Below, piece by piece: positions 1 to 11,265 of a stretch of 64,000 nt of DNA. A model generated the notes under the pieces. That model made no database searches. It was given only the letters and a program-made list of their open reading frames with translations, and was not told the origin of the DNA. The DNA is from Daedaleopsis sinensis (Eukaryota; Basidiomycota; Agaricomycetes; Polyporales; Polyporaceae). The translations under genes and the position numbers were made by a program. Every line of letters begins with the position of its first letter. Within the stretch, counting starts at the first letter, position 1. The stretch covers positions 1,302,001 through 1,366,000 of the forward strand of contig CM066311.1 of NCBI GenBank assembly GCA_033807695.1, given 5' to 3'.

Positions 1-1595
1 AAGGCGTACTTAGGGACATCCCGTACCAGCCTGCCTGGTCAAGATGCTGCTTGATGTTATATACGATTGGCATTGGCATGCAATGATGACACGTGCGGGA
101 AGGTACAAGTAGTCGTAAACTAGAAAGAGCAAAGGCCCGGGATGTGCGTGCTTGTGTATTCACACAATGGATGGGAGTTCCGACGGAGTCTTGTCTAAAA
201 CCCACGTACATCTCGGAATGCATGAAGTCTACGGCTTACTACATCACAATTCAACTCGTATATAATCATACGGTACATTGTGAGCGTCACGACGACACGA
301 GTCCCTATATATGCATCCGCCGCACCCATAGCTATGCGGAATGCTAAGGTGTGTAGCGAATATAATCCTAGATTTGTCACGCTACATCATGAGAATATAC
401 CAATATTATTACTGACCGGTACATAGACGGCCGCGGGTTGCCTATACTCAATTGTCGAGCGTATAGGGCGTCGCACAAATAATACCAGGTCTCTCGTCGA
501 CAGCCTTCGATGTTATCCGCTCCAACATAGTAGCTTCACTGCAAATTCTGGTGCGAGTCACAGGCAAGGACTTACAGGTCGGGCTTGCTTGCAAGGAACT
601 GGGAGTATCATACGAGCCAACGGGGTTGTCGCAGTACTGCTGCACTCCCGCAAGTAGCGTGCTATAGTGCGAAGGCGAAGCTGTCAGTATCCTTCTACGC
701 ATACGATGGGCAACCTACTTGATCTGCTTCATTGCGTCAGTTCCTGTCGAACGTCCGCTGTGCCAATGTGATGCGCATACCAAGCGTAGGTCGGTTTTCC
801 AATTGCAAGACTTCGCGCGGAGAGTCGCCATGAGGTCTTTGCCGTCAGAAGACTAATGATCGCCATCTTGCTTGGACTATCCCACCTTTCTTTCCCGGCG
901 AATACGCCCTCTAGCGCGTAGCAGATCTCACGGAGCTAGCGGTCTGGAAGTAATCAACAATGCTTACCAGGCCAGTATCATGACAGAGGACAAAATACCT
1001 GACGAGGATGAGCTGCATCGCTCTAGGGTCGCGGATATTAACGCGTGGCTGTCCGTCCCTTGGTAGACATCTTCACGCGAGGGTCAGATACCAGTAGTGC
1101 AGACGATATTCTGGCAAAAAGGTAAGTCGTGTACCTTGAGCTCGAGGAAGCCGGCTGCGATGCACGTTAAAAGCGACAGTGTTCGAAGCATCAAACCTGA
1201 AGTATAATCATACGGGAGAAGTGGACTCGGAGTGCATGCTACTCACTGAGAACGGAGGACACGCTATGCCAAGCGGGAATACTTCCGCTACGAAACCCAG
1301 GGGCGCTTTAAGATTCCAATCGTGCCGCAGTGCTCGCATCGACGTTGAAGCATCAAGAGTCCGAGCAGAAATATCTACAAAGGGGCAACTGTCAAATGAC
1401 ATAAATAATAAGCCTTGCAAACTCACAGCCACCAAGAGCCCGAGCGCATTGGCGCAAGGAGGCCCGCTCGATTTTCATGGTCGACAGTATTTAACTGCCC
1501 TCCTCCTTTGTCCGATCCTCATTACTGACACAATCGTACATGAACGTCGGGACTCGGCATACGTCCAGGAAGGAGCATACGCACGACTGCCTTCA
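1..1595. other. No recognisable gene
   Basis: Open frames here are short and overlap on both strands. I see no family motif and no exon set joined by plausible splice sites. A gene without a conserved family cannot be excluded. Confidence 0.5.
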
Positions 1596-2602
1596 TCACC
1601 TGGTACGGGTTCTTGCCGCGACCTTGTAAACGTCGTTGATGATGGTGTTGCACGCAAGCCCAAAGCCCAATGGGACGTGGTCACAGGATGATGCGAGTTG
1701 ACACTTCATCTCCGTCCAGACAGAGCAATCCACGTACCGCTCAACAGAGTCCTTGCTCTGGTCCGCCTGTGGGAACACCTTGGCCAGCGTTGACGGCAAG
1801 TCGAGGGTGTAAAGGCTTGTTAGGCTTCCTTCCGTCTGTCGACTCCTCCACCCCCGCGCCCACGCTCGACTTCTCGTCGACTCGAAACATGCAAGGGTTA
1901 TTCCGCACGACGACTGTGTTGGCGTTGGGTATACGCCGGTCAAGGGCCACCCTGTAATGGAGGTCGAGCAGCCCGTCGGAATTCACGAGGCTGAAGATAT
2001 GCTCGTTGTGGGTATGGAGTACTAGTGGCGGGAGAATGTTGCCATGGGTCAATGGCCGCTTGGAGAACGCTGAAAAGACAAACCCAGTGGCTTATAAGCT
2101 CGTCGAGGACCATATTGACGAGGGAGAGTTCGAATGTGGTCATGACAAGAATGTGGTAGGAGTGAACGTTGAACGAGACCGTAGCAATCCGGGTTGTTTG
2201 GCGCCCATATGGGCTCCCGGTCCGCGCAACGTTGGAGACTGACCTTATGTAGGCTTGAACCGCTACCACGACCATCCACGATGTCTCACGACGAAGACGG
2301 AGACTCCGTTGCTGCCCAACTCTCGAGGCAGACCTCGGAAACCCTATAGGCTCGATTGACAGACAAAAGTGAGCATGCGCGAGTCCGTGCTGCCTTTGAC
2401 AACTTCGAAACATATAGTAGATGAATGAAGGGTGCATGGCTTGAATCTGATCGTTCCAGACTCGGAGGACGCCCAGACCCTCCTCAAGCCCCGGGACGAA
2501 CGCGACAACACCTCGAGATTCGCTAAATCCGGTGTCGACGATCAAGTCCGTGCACCCTTGACCACCGTGAACGTGGGGTCGAACGGTGCATCTCACGCGC
2601 AC
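1596..2602 (-). pseudogene. Possible degenerate hypothetical gene
   Basis: The minus strand carries an open frame of about 220 codons (2602 to 1940) and an overlapping one (2052 to 1741) in another phase. Stretches look protein-like: an amphipathic segment reading LVNMVLDELISHW, and LLDLHYRVALD further on, which faintly resembles the opening of basidiomycete F-box proteins. I could not find one set of GT-AG introns that joins them into a convincing protein. The +strand frames in the same interval look less protein-like. It may be a decayed F-box-type gene, a lineage-specific gene or chance. The F-box idea is a guess from one short motif. Confidence 0.
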
Positions 2603-3802
2603 GGATGTTCCTGCTGATCATTGTTCATGTGCCGTTCAAGCAGAACGTCTGCCCGTGTTCCGTCTTGCTCAAGCTAGGTAGGTTGAATGGCGCGGATTGG
2701 ATTTGGACCCCTCATTGACCGGCTTCGTCGCAGGAGGGGCGTTCGTCACACCTCGACGATTGCGGATGTTCGCCAATCGCACGAATGTCGTGGACTTCTC
2801 GGAGGCAGAAGATATCACCGTCTAACTAAAATCAGCTTTTTGCAAGGCGAGACCGGTGTCATTGAATACCCCCTGCGGGCGGCATCCGACCTTCGCAAAA
2901 GTACACTCGCTTTCTCTGTTCTTCATATGTGCTGCGAACTTCTCGAGCTCTAATCAGCTTCCCTTCGTGACGCGGTGTTGCTGTGTCGCACTGGCCTTCG
3001 AAGTTTGTAATAGCATTGTATTGCTATACTATCTCTGGCTCAACTTGAACCTCAAGTACAGACTACTACCCTAAATAACAGGGACGGCTCGGATGGAAGG
3101 TGAAGTTTGCCGGCCACAGTGGATAGCCTCAACGTTCGAACTACTTCACAATTCTCATGCATGTCATTCTACACAGGAACCTAGCATGTCGTCCACATTA
3201 ATCGCAAGATCCGCTTCTTCAGCACGGAGGCGAACTGTCACCCGATTTCAAAAGTTCACGCAAACACGGCAGTTCACGGTGAGGCATAGGTGCATATGGC
3301 ATAAAACGAGGTGTGTGAAGGGTGCATACATGAGAGCCACTGGCCGGCTGGTGGTACAGTGAAGGGGTAATACAACTAATGCTGCGTGCGGGTCCAGTCC
3401 GAGCGCGACGAACATACACGGCTCTACCGAGATAAAGATACTGCGAAACAAAAACAAGTACAGCTTTTGGTACAAGGGGAATCCGATGTGTAGGGATGCG
3501 AAATCGAAACAAATGAAGATGTGTGGGATGCTACGTGTTACACCAGATGCCTGCAGAAGATGTGGAGAATATGCGATAGGATGCGTGGTATGATGAATGA
3601 TGTATGCGATGGTGACTGTTCGTGAGGAACGTCGTGTAAGGTCGTGAATGTGAATGAGATGTGAGCGATGCAGTGAGGTGGGGATGGTGATGTGGGGGTA
3701 GATGCGCGTACAACAAGCCGATGCAAATAAGTTACCGTTAGAGATGCGCACGCGCGTTCTCGTTCACGGCCGCGCCAGCCAGGACCGCGAGGACCGCGAG
3801 AG
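2603..3802. other. Gene-free stretch downstream of the kinase
   Basis: This is the 3' side of the minus-strand kinase gene. The part next to the stop codon (about 3530-3740) is rich in GATG/TGATG words, which produce long His/Thr/Ser-rich frames on the minus strand. It looks like 3' untranslated or simple-composition DNA, not coding sequence. Confidence 0.45.
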
Positions 3803-6266
3803 TCACGAGGACGGCAGCACCGCAGCGAAGAGCCTCCCAGGCGAGAACCAGTCCCGCGCGGACCGCAGCCGCTTCCGCCGCGGGCGCGCGTCCTCCGTCA
3901 GCGTCGAGTGCGTCGGGTGCACGCTCTCCTTCGCCTCCTTCTCCCGCTCCCGCGTCTCGACGCGCACATGCGTCGGCTGCACGGTCGGCGGCAGGCAGAG
4001 GTACGGCTGCGGCTCGGGCGACGCGCTCGTCGACGCGGTGAACACCCAGTTCGTGGCGAACGTCTCGGGCGCAGACTCGGTCTGGCGCGTCTTGCCGCGC
4101 CCACCGAGGCCACGACCCGGCGAGCGAGACGAGGAGCGCCGCCGCGCGGGCGAGGAGGAACGGCGGGGGAATGCGAGGCGGATGGGCCGGAAGATGCTGG
4201 CAGTGCTGCGAGGCTTCCTGTCCCCGTTGCGACCCGGGGTGGGCGTCAGTGGGGGACGGAGGGGCAGCGCGGGCGGGGTCTTCGGGGAGAGCTTCTCCGG
4301 CATGGAATGGGGAGAAGAGGGCGTGACGGAGGGGCCGAAGGATAAAGATGGCCATGTGACAGACTCGCGCGGCGACGGCTGTCGAGATGGCGCGGGCGTC
4401 GCCTGGACTGTAAAAAAAGAAAAAGCCGGGATGGTGGTAGCGGTGGCCGTGGTCGCCGGCTTCACGGAGGAGTTCAGCCACGAGGAGATATGCTTCCAGC
4501 TGTACTCGGACTGCGTGTCTTCCGTCGACTGACGGGTCTGTCCCTGGGTGGCGCCGAAGTCCAGACCAAGGACGGGAGACTCGGGGCGCGCCGATGGCAG
4601 GGAGTCGTACACATCGATCTCGGGGTACTCCTCGTCCATGTCGTGGTCCTCGGTGGCAGACGTGATGATCATGTCGTCGCGCGGGTCGCCATACGGAGAC
4701 GGCTTCGCGGTCTGGATCGAGCTTGCCACAAGCGGCGAGTACATGTAGCCGTCCCAGGTGGACTCCAGGGCGGTGTGCATCGACGACGGCGTCGCGGAAA
4801 GCATCGTAACGCTGTTGTCGTAGTACTCGGGCTTGAACTCGGTGTCGACCGTGAGGACGAGCTTCGGGCGCGTCTGGTGGTCCTGAGTCCACGCGTGTGG
4901 AGTCACCGGGGGTGACGGGATGGACGGCGAGGAAGACAGAACAGAGTACGCGGAGGCAGGGCTGTGTCCGGGGGTCTGCAGGCCCTCGAAGAGCTTCGTT
5001 GTAGTATAAATGGGGGAAGCGTCGGGGCTGGGGGACATGGAGCGCGAGTATGCAGATGCGGCGGCGGAGTCGTCGCCACGCTGTGCGCCGTAGGAGTCTG
5101 ACCAGGACGACCTCTTGGCAAGGGACTTCTCGCGGGCGAAGACCATCTCGGAGTCAGACCCGTCGCTCCAGGCGGAGGCGAGGTCCTCCTGCGCCTCCTG
5201 CTGTTCTGGAAGGTCTTGGGGCTCGGGTTCCGCCTCGGCGGAGGAGTCGCTATCGGCGTCCACGTTGACACCGGCCTCCCAGGGGCAACGCGCCATACTG
5301 TCCTCGAAGACGACGTCGGGCGAATAGAAGCTGTCGATCGCCTTGAACGCAAGACGCATCTCGCGGAGGGTGATACGACGGCGCCAGTCGACCTCGAGCG
5401 TGCGGGTGAGCAGAAGGTTGACCTCCTCGGAGATGGGAAGGACGGTCGGGAGGAAGTGACGAGGGTCCTTGAGGTACGCCTGGAACGTGCAGTCGTCCGC
5501 GGAGGCAGACTTCCACGGATTCCGGCCGGTGATGAGGTTGAGCAGGATGATTCCCAGCGACCAGACGTCGTTAAATAGCGGGGAGTAACTCCGTGTTGGT
5601 GCGAAGTATCCACCTTGGCACTCTATGGCTGTCGTGAGAAACGCGGAGCACGGAGGTTTAAGTGGCATGAGACATACCTGGACTCATGTGGTAGACGCTG
5701 CCTGTGCGGAACTCAGTGCTCATACGCTCCGTCGTCGCAAGACCGAAGTCGGTGATGGCGAGGCGAAGACCACCATCGAAGCAGAGGATGTTCTCGGGCT
5801 TCAAGTCGCGATGATAAATATTGAGGGAGTGACAGTATTCAACCGCGTCGAGCAGCTGAAGAAAGACCTCCTTAATGAGGGCGTTATTGCCGAGATAGCG
5901 CCGCTGGTGAAGAATCTGTGTGAAAAGGTCGCCGTCGGGGCAGTAGTCCATGATGATGAACGTGTAGTGGTAGTCCTCGACGACGCGATGAAGAGTGACA
6001 ACGTTGGGGTGCCCCGATGCGAGCTGGTGGAGGGTGATCTCGCGGATGTGTAGCTGGCGCTGGCGGGTGGCGTTGCGCTTGGTGGAATGCGGGAGACACT
6101 TGACAGCGTATGATGTCGGGTTGGACGAGAAGGCGTCGACCGCACGGTAGACAATGCCATACCCACCGTACCCAAGAATCTCGACGAGCTGCAAAGAGCC
6201 ATTGTCGATGAGGGTTCCCAGCGCTGGTGGTGTGGGCGAGGCGGGAGATTGAGGAGAGGCGACCAT
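3803..6266 (-). CDS. Ran1/Ksp1-type serine/threonine protein kinase
   Basis: Two exons (6266-5678 and 5622-3803) with a 55-bp intron give about 802 residues. The intron splits the SPE (APE-type) codon, which reads correctly only after splicing. The kinase domain fills residues about 27-310: glycine loop GYGGYG (32-37), ATP lysine K56, helix-C glutamate E76, catalytic loop HRDLKPEN (152-159) and DFG (173-175). All catalytic residues are present, so it should be active. The long tail is rich in Ser, Pro and acidic residues and ends in an aromatic motif, RDWFSPGRLF. The start at 6266 has a good context (CACCATGG), but an in-frame ATG lies further upstream at 6437. Overall form matches fungal Ran1/Ksp1/Sks1-like kinases, which link nutrition to growth or meiosis. 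The exact orthologue is not certain. Confidence 0.9.
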
Positions 6267-6845
6267 GGTGGCCAGCGAGAGGGTGGAGAGGAGAGAGAGG
6301 GAAGCGGAGAGCGTAAATGCTCGCAAAGAGCTCGCAGAGCGTTGAGGAAGACCCAGGGAGGGAGAGGCGGAGGATCGGGACTCTTTATTAGAGAGCTGGA
6401 GAACGTGACAAAGGGCCGGCTTGAGCGTGTCCGCCATGAGGCAGCACTGATCGCCTGAGGGTACACCAAGGCTGGCGCGCCGCTGTCAGATTGAGCCGGG
6501 AAAACGGGAAGCGGCCTCGAGTCAGAAGTTCGAAGATACGGGCTGGTGATCCTGCCCCTCTCGGTGTTCTTTCCGCCCAGGTCAGGCCTGCATTATGAAC
6601 GTTTGGCTGCAGCGTGCGATCGATTTGATACAGCCAGAACGTTGCGCCCGACGCGTCACCTAGACACAGCGTCGCTATGCGCTGGGCTCTGCATTTGAGA
6701 CAAGTCCATAGTGAGAACAACCTGTGGGTACGTTGCCATGAATATGCGTAAGAAATTAGTCGTCGAACGGAGAGGACAACAGAGGACGGACAATAGCTTC
6801 GGCGTCTCAAGTGATGGTGCGAGATCCCATCGGGAGATCGCGTCT
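6267..6845. promoter_or_regulatory. Upstream region of the kinase gene
   Basis: It holds the kinase 5' region (read on minus), with a CT-rich leader just ahead of the start codon. Nothing else is recognisable before the transposon begins at 6854. Confidence 0.4.
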
Positions 6846-6853
6846 AGCGCGAC

Positions 6854-6888
6854 AGGACCCCCGAATATCCGCCTAGAGCTTTGATCCC
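6854..6888 (+). repeat. Left terminal inverted repeat of the MITE
   Basis: About 35 bp, starting AGGACCCCCGAATATC, it pairs with the right end at 7330-7364 with only a few mismatches. Confidence 0.9.
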
Positions 6889-7329
6889 AAAAATGCCAGT
6901 TTCGGTGATTTTTTGACCGGCCTTTGACCCCCAATTTCGGTGATTTGTCCCATAACTTGCCCAAAAACCGGTTAGATTCGGTGTTTTCAGGCATATAGGT
7001 TTCAAAAGCGCTCGGGCGCTTAACAGATCTGCGAGCAATTTGACGCCGCCTGCTTTCCTCTCCTTATAATGATGGGTTTGATACGACTTTATAAGCGTTT
7101 AGGGAAACCTATTCAACGGTGAAAGCGAGGTTAGTTAATGACAATTTCTCGGCCAGCTCGGCCCAGCTCGGCCTCCGGTGACCGGTCAGGGTATATTCGG
7201 TGGTCCGGTGGATACAAGCCGTCGGCCAAGGTGTGTATTTCGGGCATACAACCTCGGCCTCCAACAGGCCAGATTTCGGTGATTTGGATCAAACTTTGCG
7301 GGCCCTCCGGGCCCGTTTTCGGTGGTCGG

Positions 7330-7364
7330 GGGATCGGAGCTCTGGGCGTATATTCGGGGGTCCT
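7330..7364 (-). repeat. Right terminal inverted repeat of the MITE
   Basis: Reverse complement of the left end, finishing TATTCGGGGGTCCT directly before the second AGCGCGAC. Confidence 0.9.
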
Positions 7365-7372
7365 AGCGCGAC

Positions 7373-9426
7373 GCCGGACCGAGAGGCGCTTCCTGCAACA
7401 CAGCTTGGAGATGCTCTCCCGAACCCGAATCCGAGGTGCTTCGTCCCGGGCGGTCACGATTTCGGGGCTCAGGACATCTGGCTTGCATCGTGCCCAAACT
7501 TTGAGGGTGCAGCGACGGTTTTACCCACCACCGCCTTCCACGAGGCGCAAGCGTCGGGATACACAGTCTGTACACTTCTGTACACCGCCTGTGGGCGAAG
7601 GACAGGCAGCGCTAGACGGGGCCCGTATAAGCGATATGCCGCCGCCTTCCGACTAAGGCATGTTTTCGAAGCAGGGTAGCTGACGCGCCGTGTCTATGAG
7701 GTCCGGAGTAAGCACAGGTATGCGAAGAAGACCGACCATCGTTCAACGTTCAAGCCTCACATTGATGACCAAGGTTTTCCACCGAGGGTCCCGGGTGAGC
7801 TACCAGTGACATGGATATGCAATGCATTGCGATGTTCGACAACTTATCAACATTGACGTTAGTCAAAATAAGCGAGAGCATTGGAGTGAAAACGACGTTG
7901 CGCACCTGCATGTAATTAATGTCTCACTGGCGACGAGTATAACGTGACGTAGCGCAGCGTGAGCTTGGGGCATCTCCCAGATATCCACGTAACTTTACGC
8001 TGACATTGCTTCGAATACCGTCATGCAACGCAGGGACACTGAGAACTGCGGGCCTTCCTATCCCAGTATCACAGGAAGCTGTGAGTATTGAGGGGGATCA
8101 TCGCACTGCGCCGACGTATTCACGGCCCTTGGAAACATGCTTACCCCTTGCGCGTAGCCAAGCGTATAGTATAGACTGGCCACGCTGGGTTGCAAGGGAC
8201 TCATGAAATGAGCGGGCCTTTCCTGATGGGTGCGTTCGTGGCGCACGGGCCAACGACAGACGCATGAAGATGGCGTCGCCCACAAGACGCACCGGAATAA
8301 CGGAATGTTCCTGGACTCGCGGAAGTGGGCAACAGATACAGAGAGTGGATCGCCTGCATCCGGGCCTCGAGCGTTGCGCAAGGTCCGAGGGTCTGAACTG
8401 TAAGTAAGTGGATATGAACACGATAAGGCATCCGGAGGTGCAAGCGTGTATTCGTGTGTATTCACTGACCTCGATCGGTGGCATCTGTCGTGTCGTGTGG
8501 TCCGCCTTCGGACTGGTGGAATTCCACGTAGCTTGACCATGAGAAAGGAGTTATCTTGAGTATGGTCACTGGACTCCAGCGCAGAAGAGGGTCGAGATGG
8601 GTTCCGAGACAGGAAGGACACTCGGTCAATGTGTTCCGTCGCGTGGGATTTCGATTGAGTGATGCACCCTCCCCCAGGCTAGCGCTCAGCGCTCAGCCTA
8701 TTGCTATCAGGGTCTGCGCACCGGAAGCCGTAAGGCCAGCACGGTGGGCGGTCAATCCCAAAACCTACACCCGAGCTCAGATTGACTGGCAATGGATATA
8801 TGCACAGCAGTAGAGGTTCGTGCCCAACAACTCACCTCGTGTCATGCCCTGGTGTTCGGACGCTTGCCAGTGTGCAATATGCTCGAGAATTCAGTCCGTC
8901 GCAACGTCGTATGCATGGGCAAGGTAGACTCTGGGCCACCTGCGTGTATCTGAGTGCTATTCGTCAGTGAGCAATCTCGAGGCAGTAGATATACGCGTAC
9001 TACTAAGAGTAACTTAAGTCGGGAGGCGCGTACGTCGCCTCACGACATTGCTGAGGAACTATGGCCATAAGCTTGTGGGCTCGTGGCCAATACACATCAA
9101 GTGCCTCGGGGTAAACGTACTGACCGATAACGTATGGCCTCATGACTGCACAAGCGATACGTTAAAATCACACACAAAAAGCAGAGAGTGCAGCAGGATC
9201 AGAACACGGTGCATGTTGTTTGCAAACAGAGGTGGTCGGGGTAAGTGGTTGGAAAAACGGTCAACTAGGCCTCATGCCAATTGCCACCGCACGTTGCCGA
9301 AAGACCGAGACGCGTCGCGTCTTGGAGCACGTGATTATCACAGCGGGCATGGGCGCTAACGTGCTTCAAGTTCCTGGACCGCACCTCCGAAAGTCTCCTC
9401 TATCCAGCGCACCTGCTATTACCTCT
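7373..9426. other. Gene-free stretch
   Basis: About 2 kb with only short overlapping frames on both strands and no protein motif, RNA gene or clear repeat. The last few hundred bases must include the ATP10 promoter. Confidence 0.45.
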
Positions 9427-10656
9427 ATGCGCCCGACTTCTCTCGCTATACGCTCTACTCGCTATGCTGTCACGAGACCGAGAAGAACAAGGCCTCTAAG
9501 GAACCAACACCGACTCATCTCCAACACTCCGCAACAACAGTCTCACGATCTTGGAGCTGCTACATCTTCGACCGTAGAGTCAAAAGGCAAAGAACGGGAC
9601 TCAACACCTGAGACAAAAACTTCTCCCACTACTGCTGCAGCCGCTAAGGTTGATGATGGCTTACCATTGCTTCAGCGGCCGCTAGGTGTGAGGGAGCAGC
9701 CGAAGGCCAAGTCGAAGTCATGGGATGACACGAAGGAGAAGTTCATAGACCAGGACAAGCGATTGGAGGAGCGGACACACTTGTACGTTACAATTGCGCA
9801 CTCATACTCTGGTTGCTGACCGTTGACGGGTCTAGGGCGCGCGAAGCGACACGAGGCTATTTCGCTGACCTCAGTGCAACGCGACGACATGGCGGCAAAA
9901 CATGGATTGCGCCCAAGGTTATGATTCGAGAAGATGTGAGCAACACCCTACGGTCTTCGATCCAATAGCTTCCTTCTGCGTTGCTTGAGCTACATCTCTA
10001 ACTACATTCACATAGAGAGCTCTCTATTTCCCAGACATAACTGGTACTCCCCTCGCCGGCAACCAGCAGAAAGTGCATACCACCGACCTTTTGCAGGGCA
10101 AGGTTTCCGTTGTTGCATTACTGACAACAAGAATCTCGGAGGTGAGTTCCCGAGTCCTTAGACCGTCTGTTCAGACTAACAGCCTCATTCAGATCCAAAC
10201 GGCGCAAGTCATTGAACCGACGCTCCAGGCATTCCAGTCGAATCCGATGTTCCAGTTCGTGCAGATCAACCTGCAGGACAACCTCATGAAGTCTTTCCTG
10301 GTATCGCTGTTTGCCTCTGGCATCCGGAAGAGTGTCCCCGAGACTCTATGGCCCACGTACATGATCTCGAGCCAAAATATGGAGTACGTCGTCCGTTCCC
10401 GCTGTGCACACCCCGACTTCGCTCATCGCGTACCAGATATCTTCGTGAGCCGCTAGGTATTGCGAACAAGCACGTCGGATACATATACTTGGTCGACCCG
10501 AACATGAAAGTGCGCTGGGCTGCTTGCGCAGATCCGAAGTCAGAAGAGGTCGCAGCGCTCATGACCTGCACGACGGTGCTTCTCGAGAGGATAGCGAAAG
10601 CACGAGATACACGACAAGAGGAAGCGCCAGAGGCGTTGTCGCAACAGGAGACATGA
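9427..10656 (+). CDS. ATP10: Mitochondrial ATP synthase assembly factor Atp10
   Basis: Five exons (9427-9782, 9836-9935, 10016-10141, 10193-10383, 10437-10656) join to 330 residues. The Arg/Ser/Thr-rich start without acidic residues is a mitochondrial presequence. Family signatures follow: a PLGV segment near residue 90, then a thioredoxin-like region, then NMEYLREPLGIANKHVGYIYLVD and RWAACADP near the end. The exon 4/5 join is settled by family sequence: donor GTACGT inside the Glu codon, then TATCTTCGT, restores EYLREP. Atp10 acts on the inner mitochondrial membrane in assembling the Fo sector (subunit 6) of ATP synthase. The length is near that of fungal relatives. Upstream ATGs exist, but this one begins the presequence cleanly. 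Confidence 0.9.
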
Positions 10657-11265
10657 TCACCATCATTTATTGGGGGGATTGTCTCATTGTACACGTCTAG
10701 TGAACACCAGTTTCAATTTTCAAACACCTCGATAGCCGTCCACCCCTCCTCACGAGTAGCTTCGGCCGCTTACATTTGTAGCTACACGCTATCCTTGACC
10801 TCGTCAATTTTTGTGCAGTTCTCCCGACTGTGAGGTTATGAAGTCCTTAGATCTGACATAAGGACGGCATATGACCAGATCTCATACCAATCTCATTCTA
10901 CTACGTTCGTGTGAGATCGAGATCGGGCTCCTCGAAATGAATTGTCGGAGGCGGAAGAGACGCCTCAACTCAAACTGGCTTTTGCCAGACGGCCGCCGCT
11001 CACTTTCCTCTTGCTCTTGCGCGTGCAAGTCTGCTTCACATCTCTCCTCGCGAGCCCACTCACGTTCGACGCGTATCCTGAGCATTATCTCCATTCGCCA
11101 ACGCGCAGCTTGAGCGGCCAAGAATATCCGCATTGCCTCTTCCATTCAGTCAGCTCTACGTCACCACGTTTGAACAACTTCCAGCTACGCGACACGCAAT
11201 TCCTCTTACAGACGACACCCTTCGCTCACTTCTTTCATTATCGGCGTGTTCTGGGATAGTATTGG
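10657..11265. promoter_or_regulatory. Intergenic: ATP10 3' end and glycosyltransferase promoter
   Basis: About 600 bp between two convergently spaced plus-strand genes. Pyrimidine-rich runs just before 11266 suggest a core promoter. No canonical TATA box stands out. Confidence 0.35.

Larger units (their letters stand above)
6846..7372. mobile_element. Non-autonomous DNA transposon (MITE-like) with 8-bp target duplication
   Basis: A 511-bp element (6854-7364) is flanked by the direct repeat AGCGCGAC at 6846-6853 and 7365-7372. Its ends are inverted repeats: the left begins AGGACCCCCGAATATCCGCC and the right, read in reverse, begins AGGACCCCCGAATATACGCC (19 of 20 match). Similarity continues into the next 15 bases (AGAGCT..GATCCC in both). 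No transposase frame fits inside. The interior repeats the word TTTCGGTGATTT at about 6900, 6935 and 7273, all in one orientation. An 8-bp duplication fits hAT, P/Merlin or KDZ elements; KDZ and hAT are both known in Agaricomycetes. The superfamily is unresolved because the terminal bases do not clearly match the hAT consensus. Confidence 0.9.

Noticed and set aside
3219..3751. His/Thr/Ser-rich minus-strand frames after the kinase
   Set aside because: Produced by GATG-type simple sequence in the likely 3' UTR; no domain.
3738..4892. A 384-codon frame overlapping the kinase tail on the same strand
   Set aside because: It is a shadow of the kinase reading frame in another phase, with Arg/Ala-rich sequence; the kinase frame continues the conserved domain.
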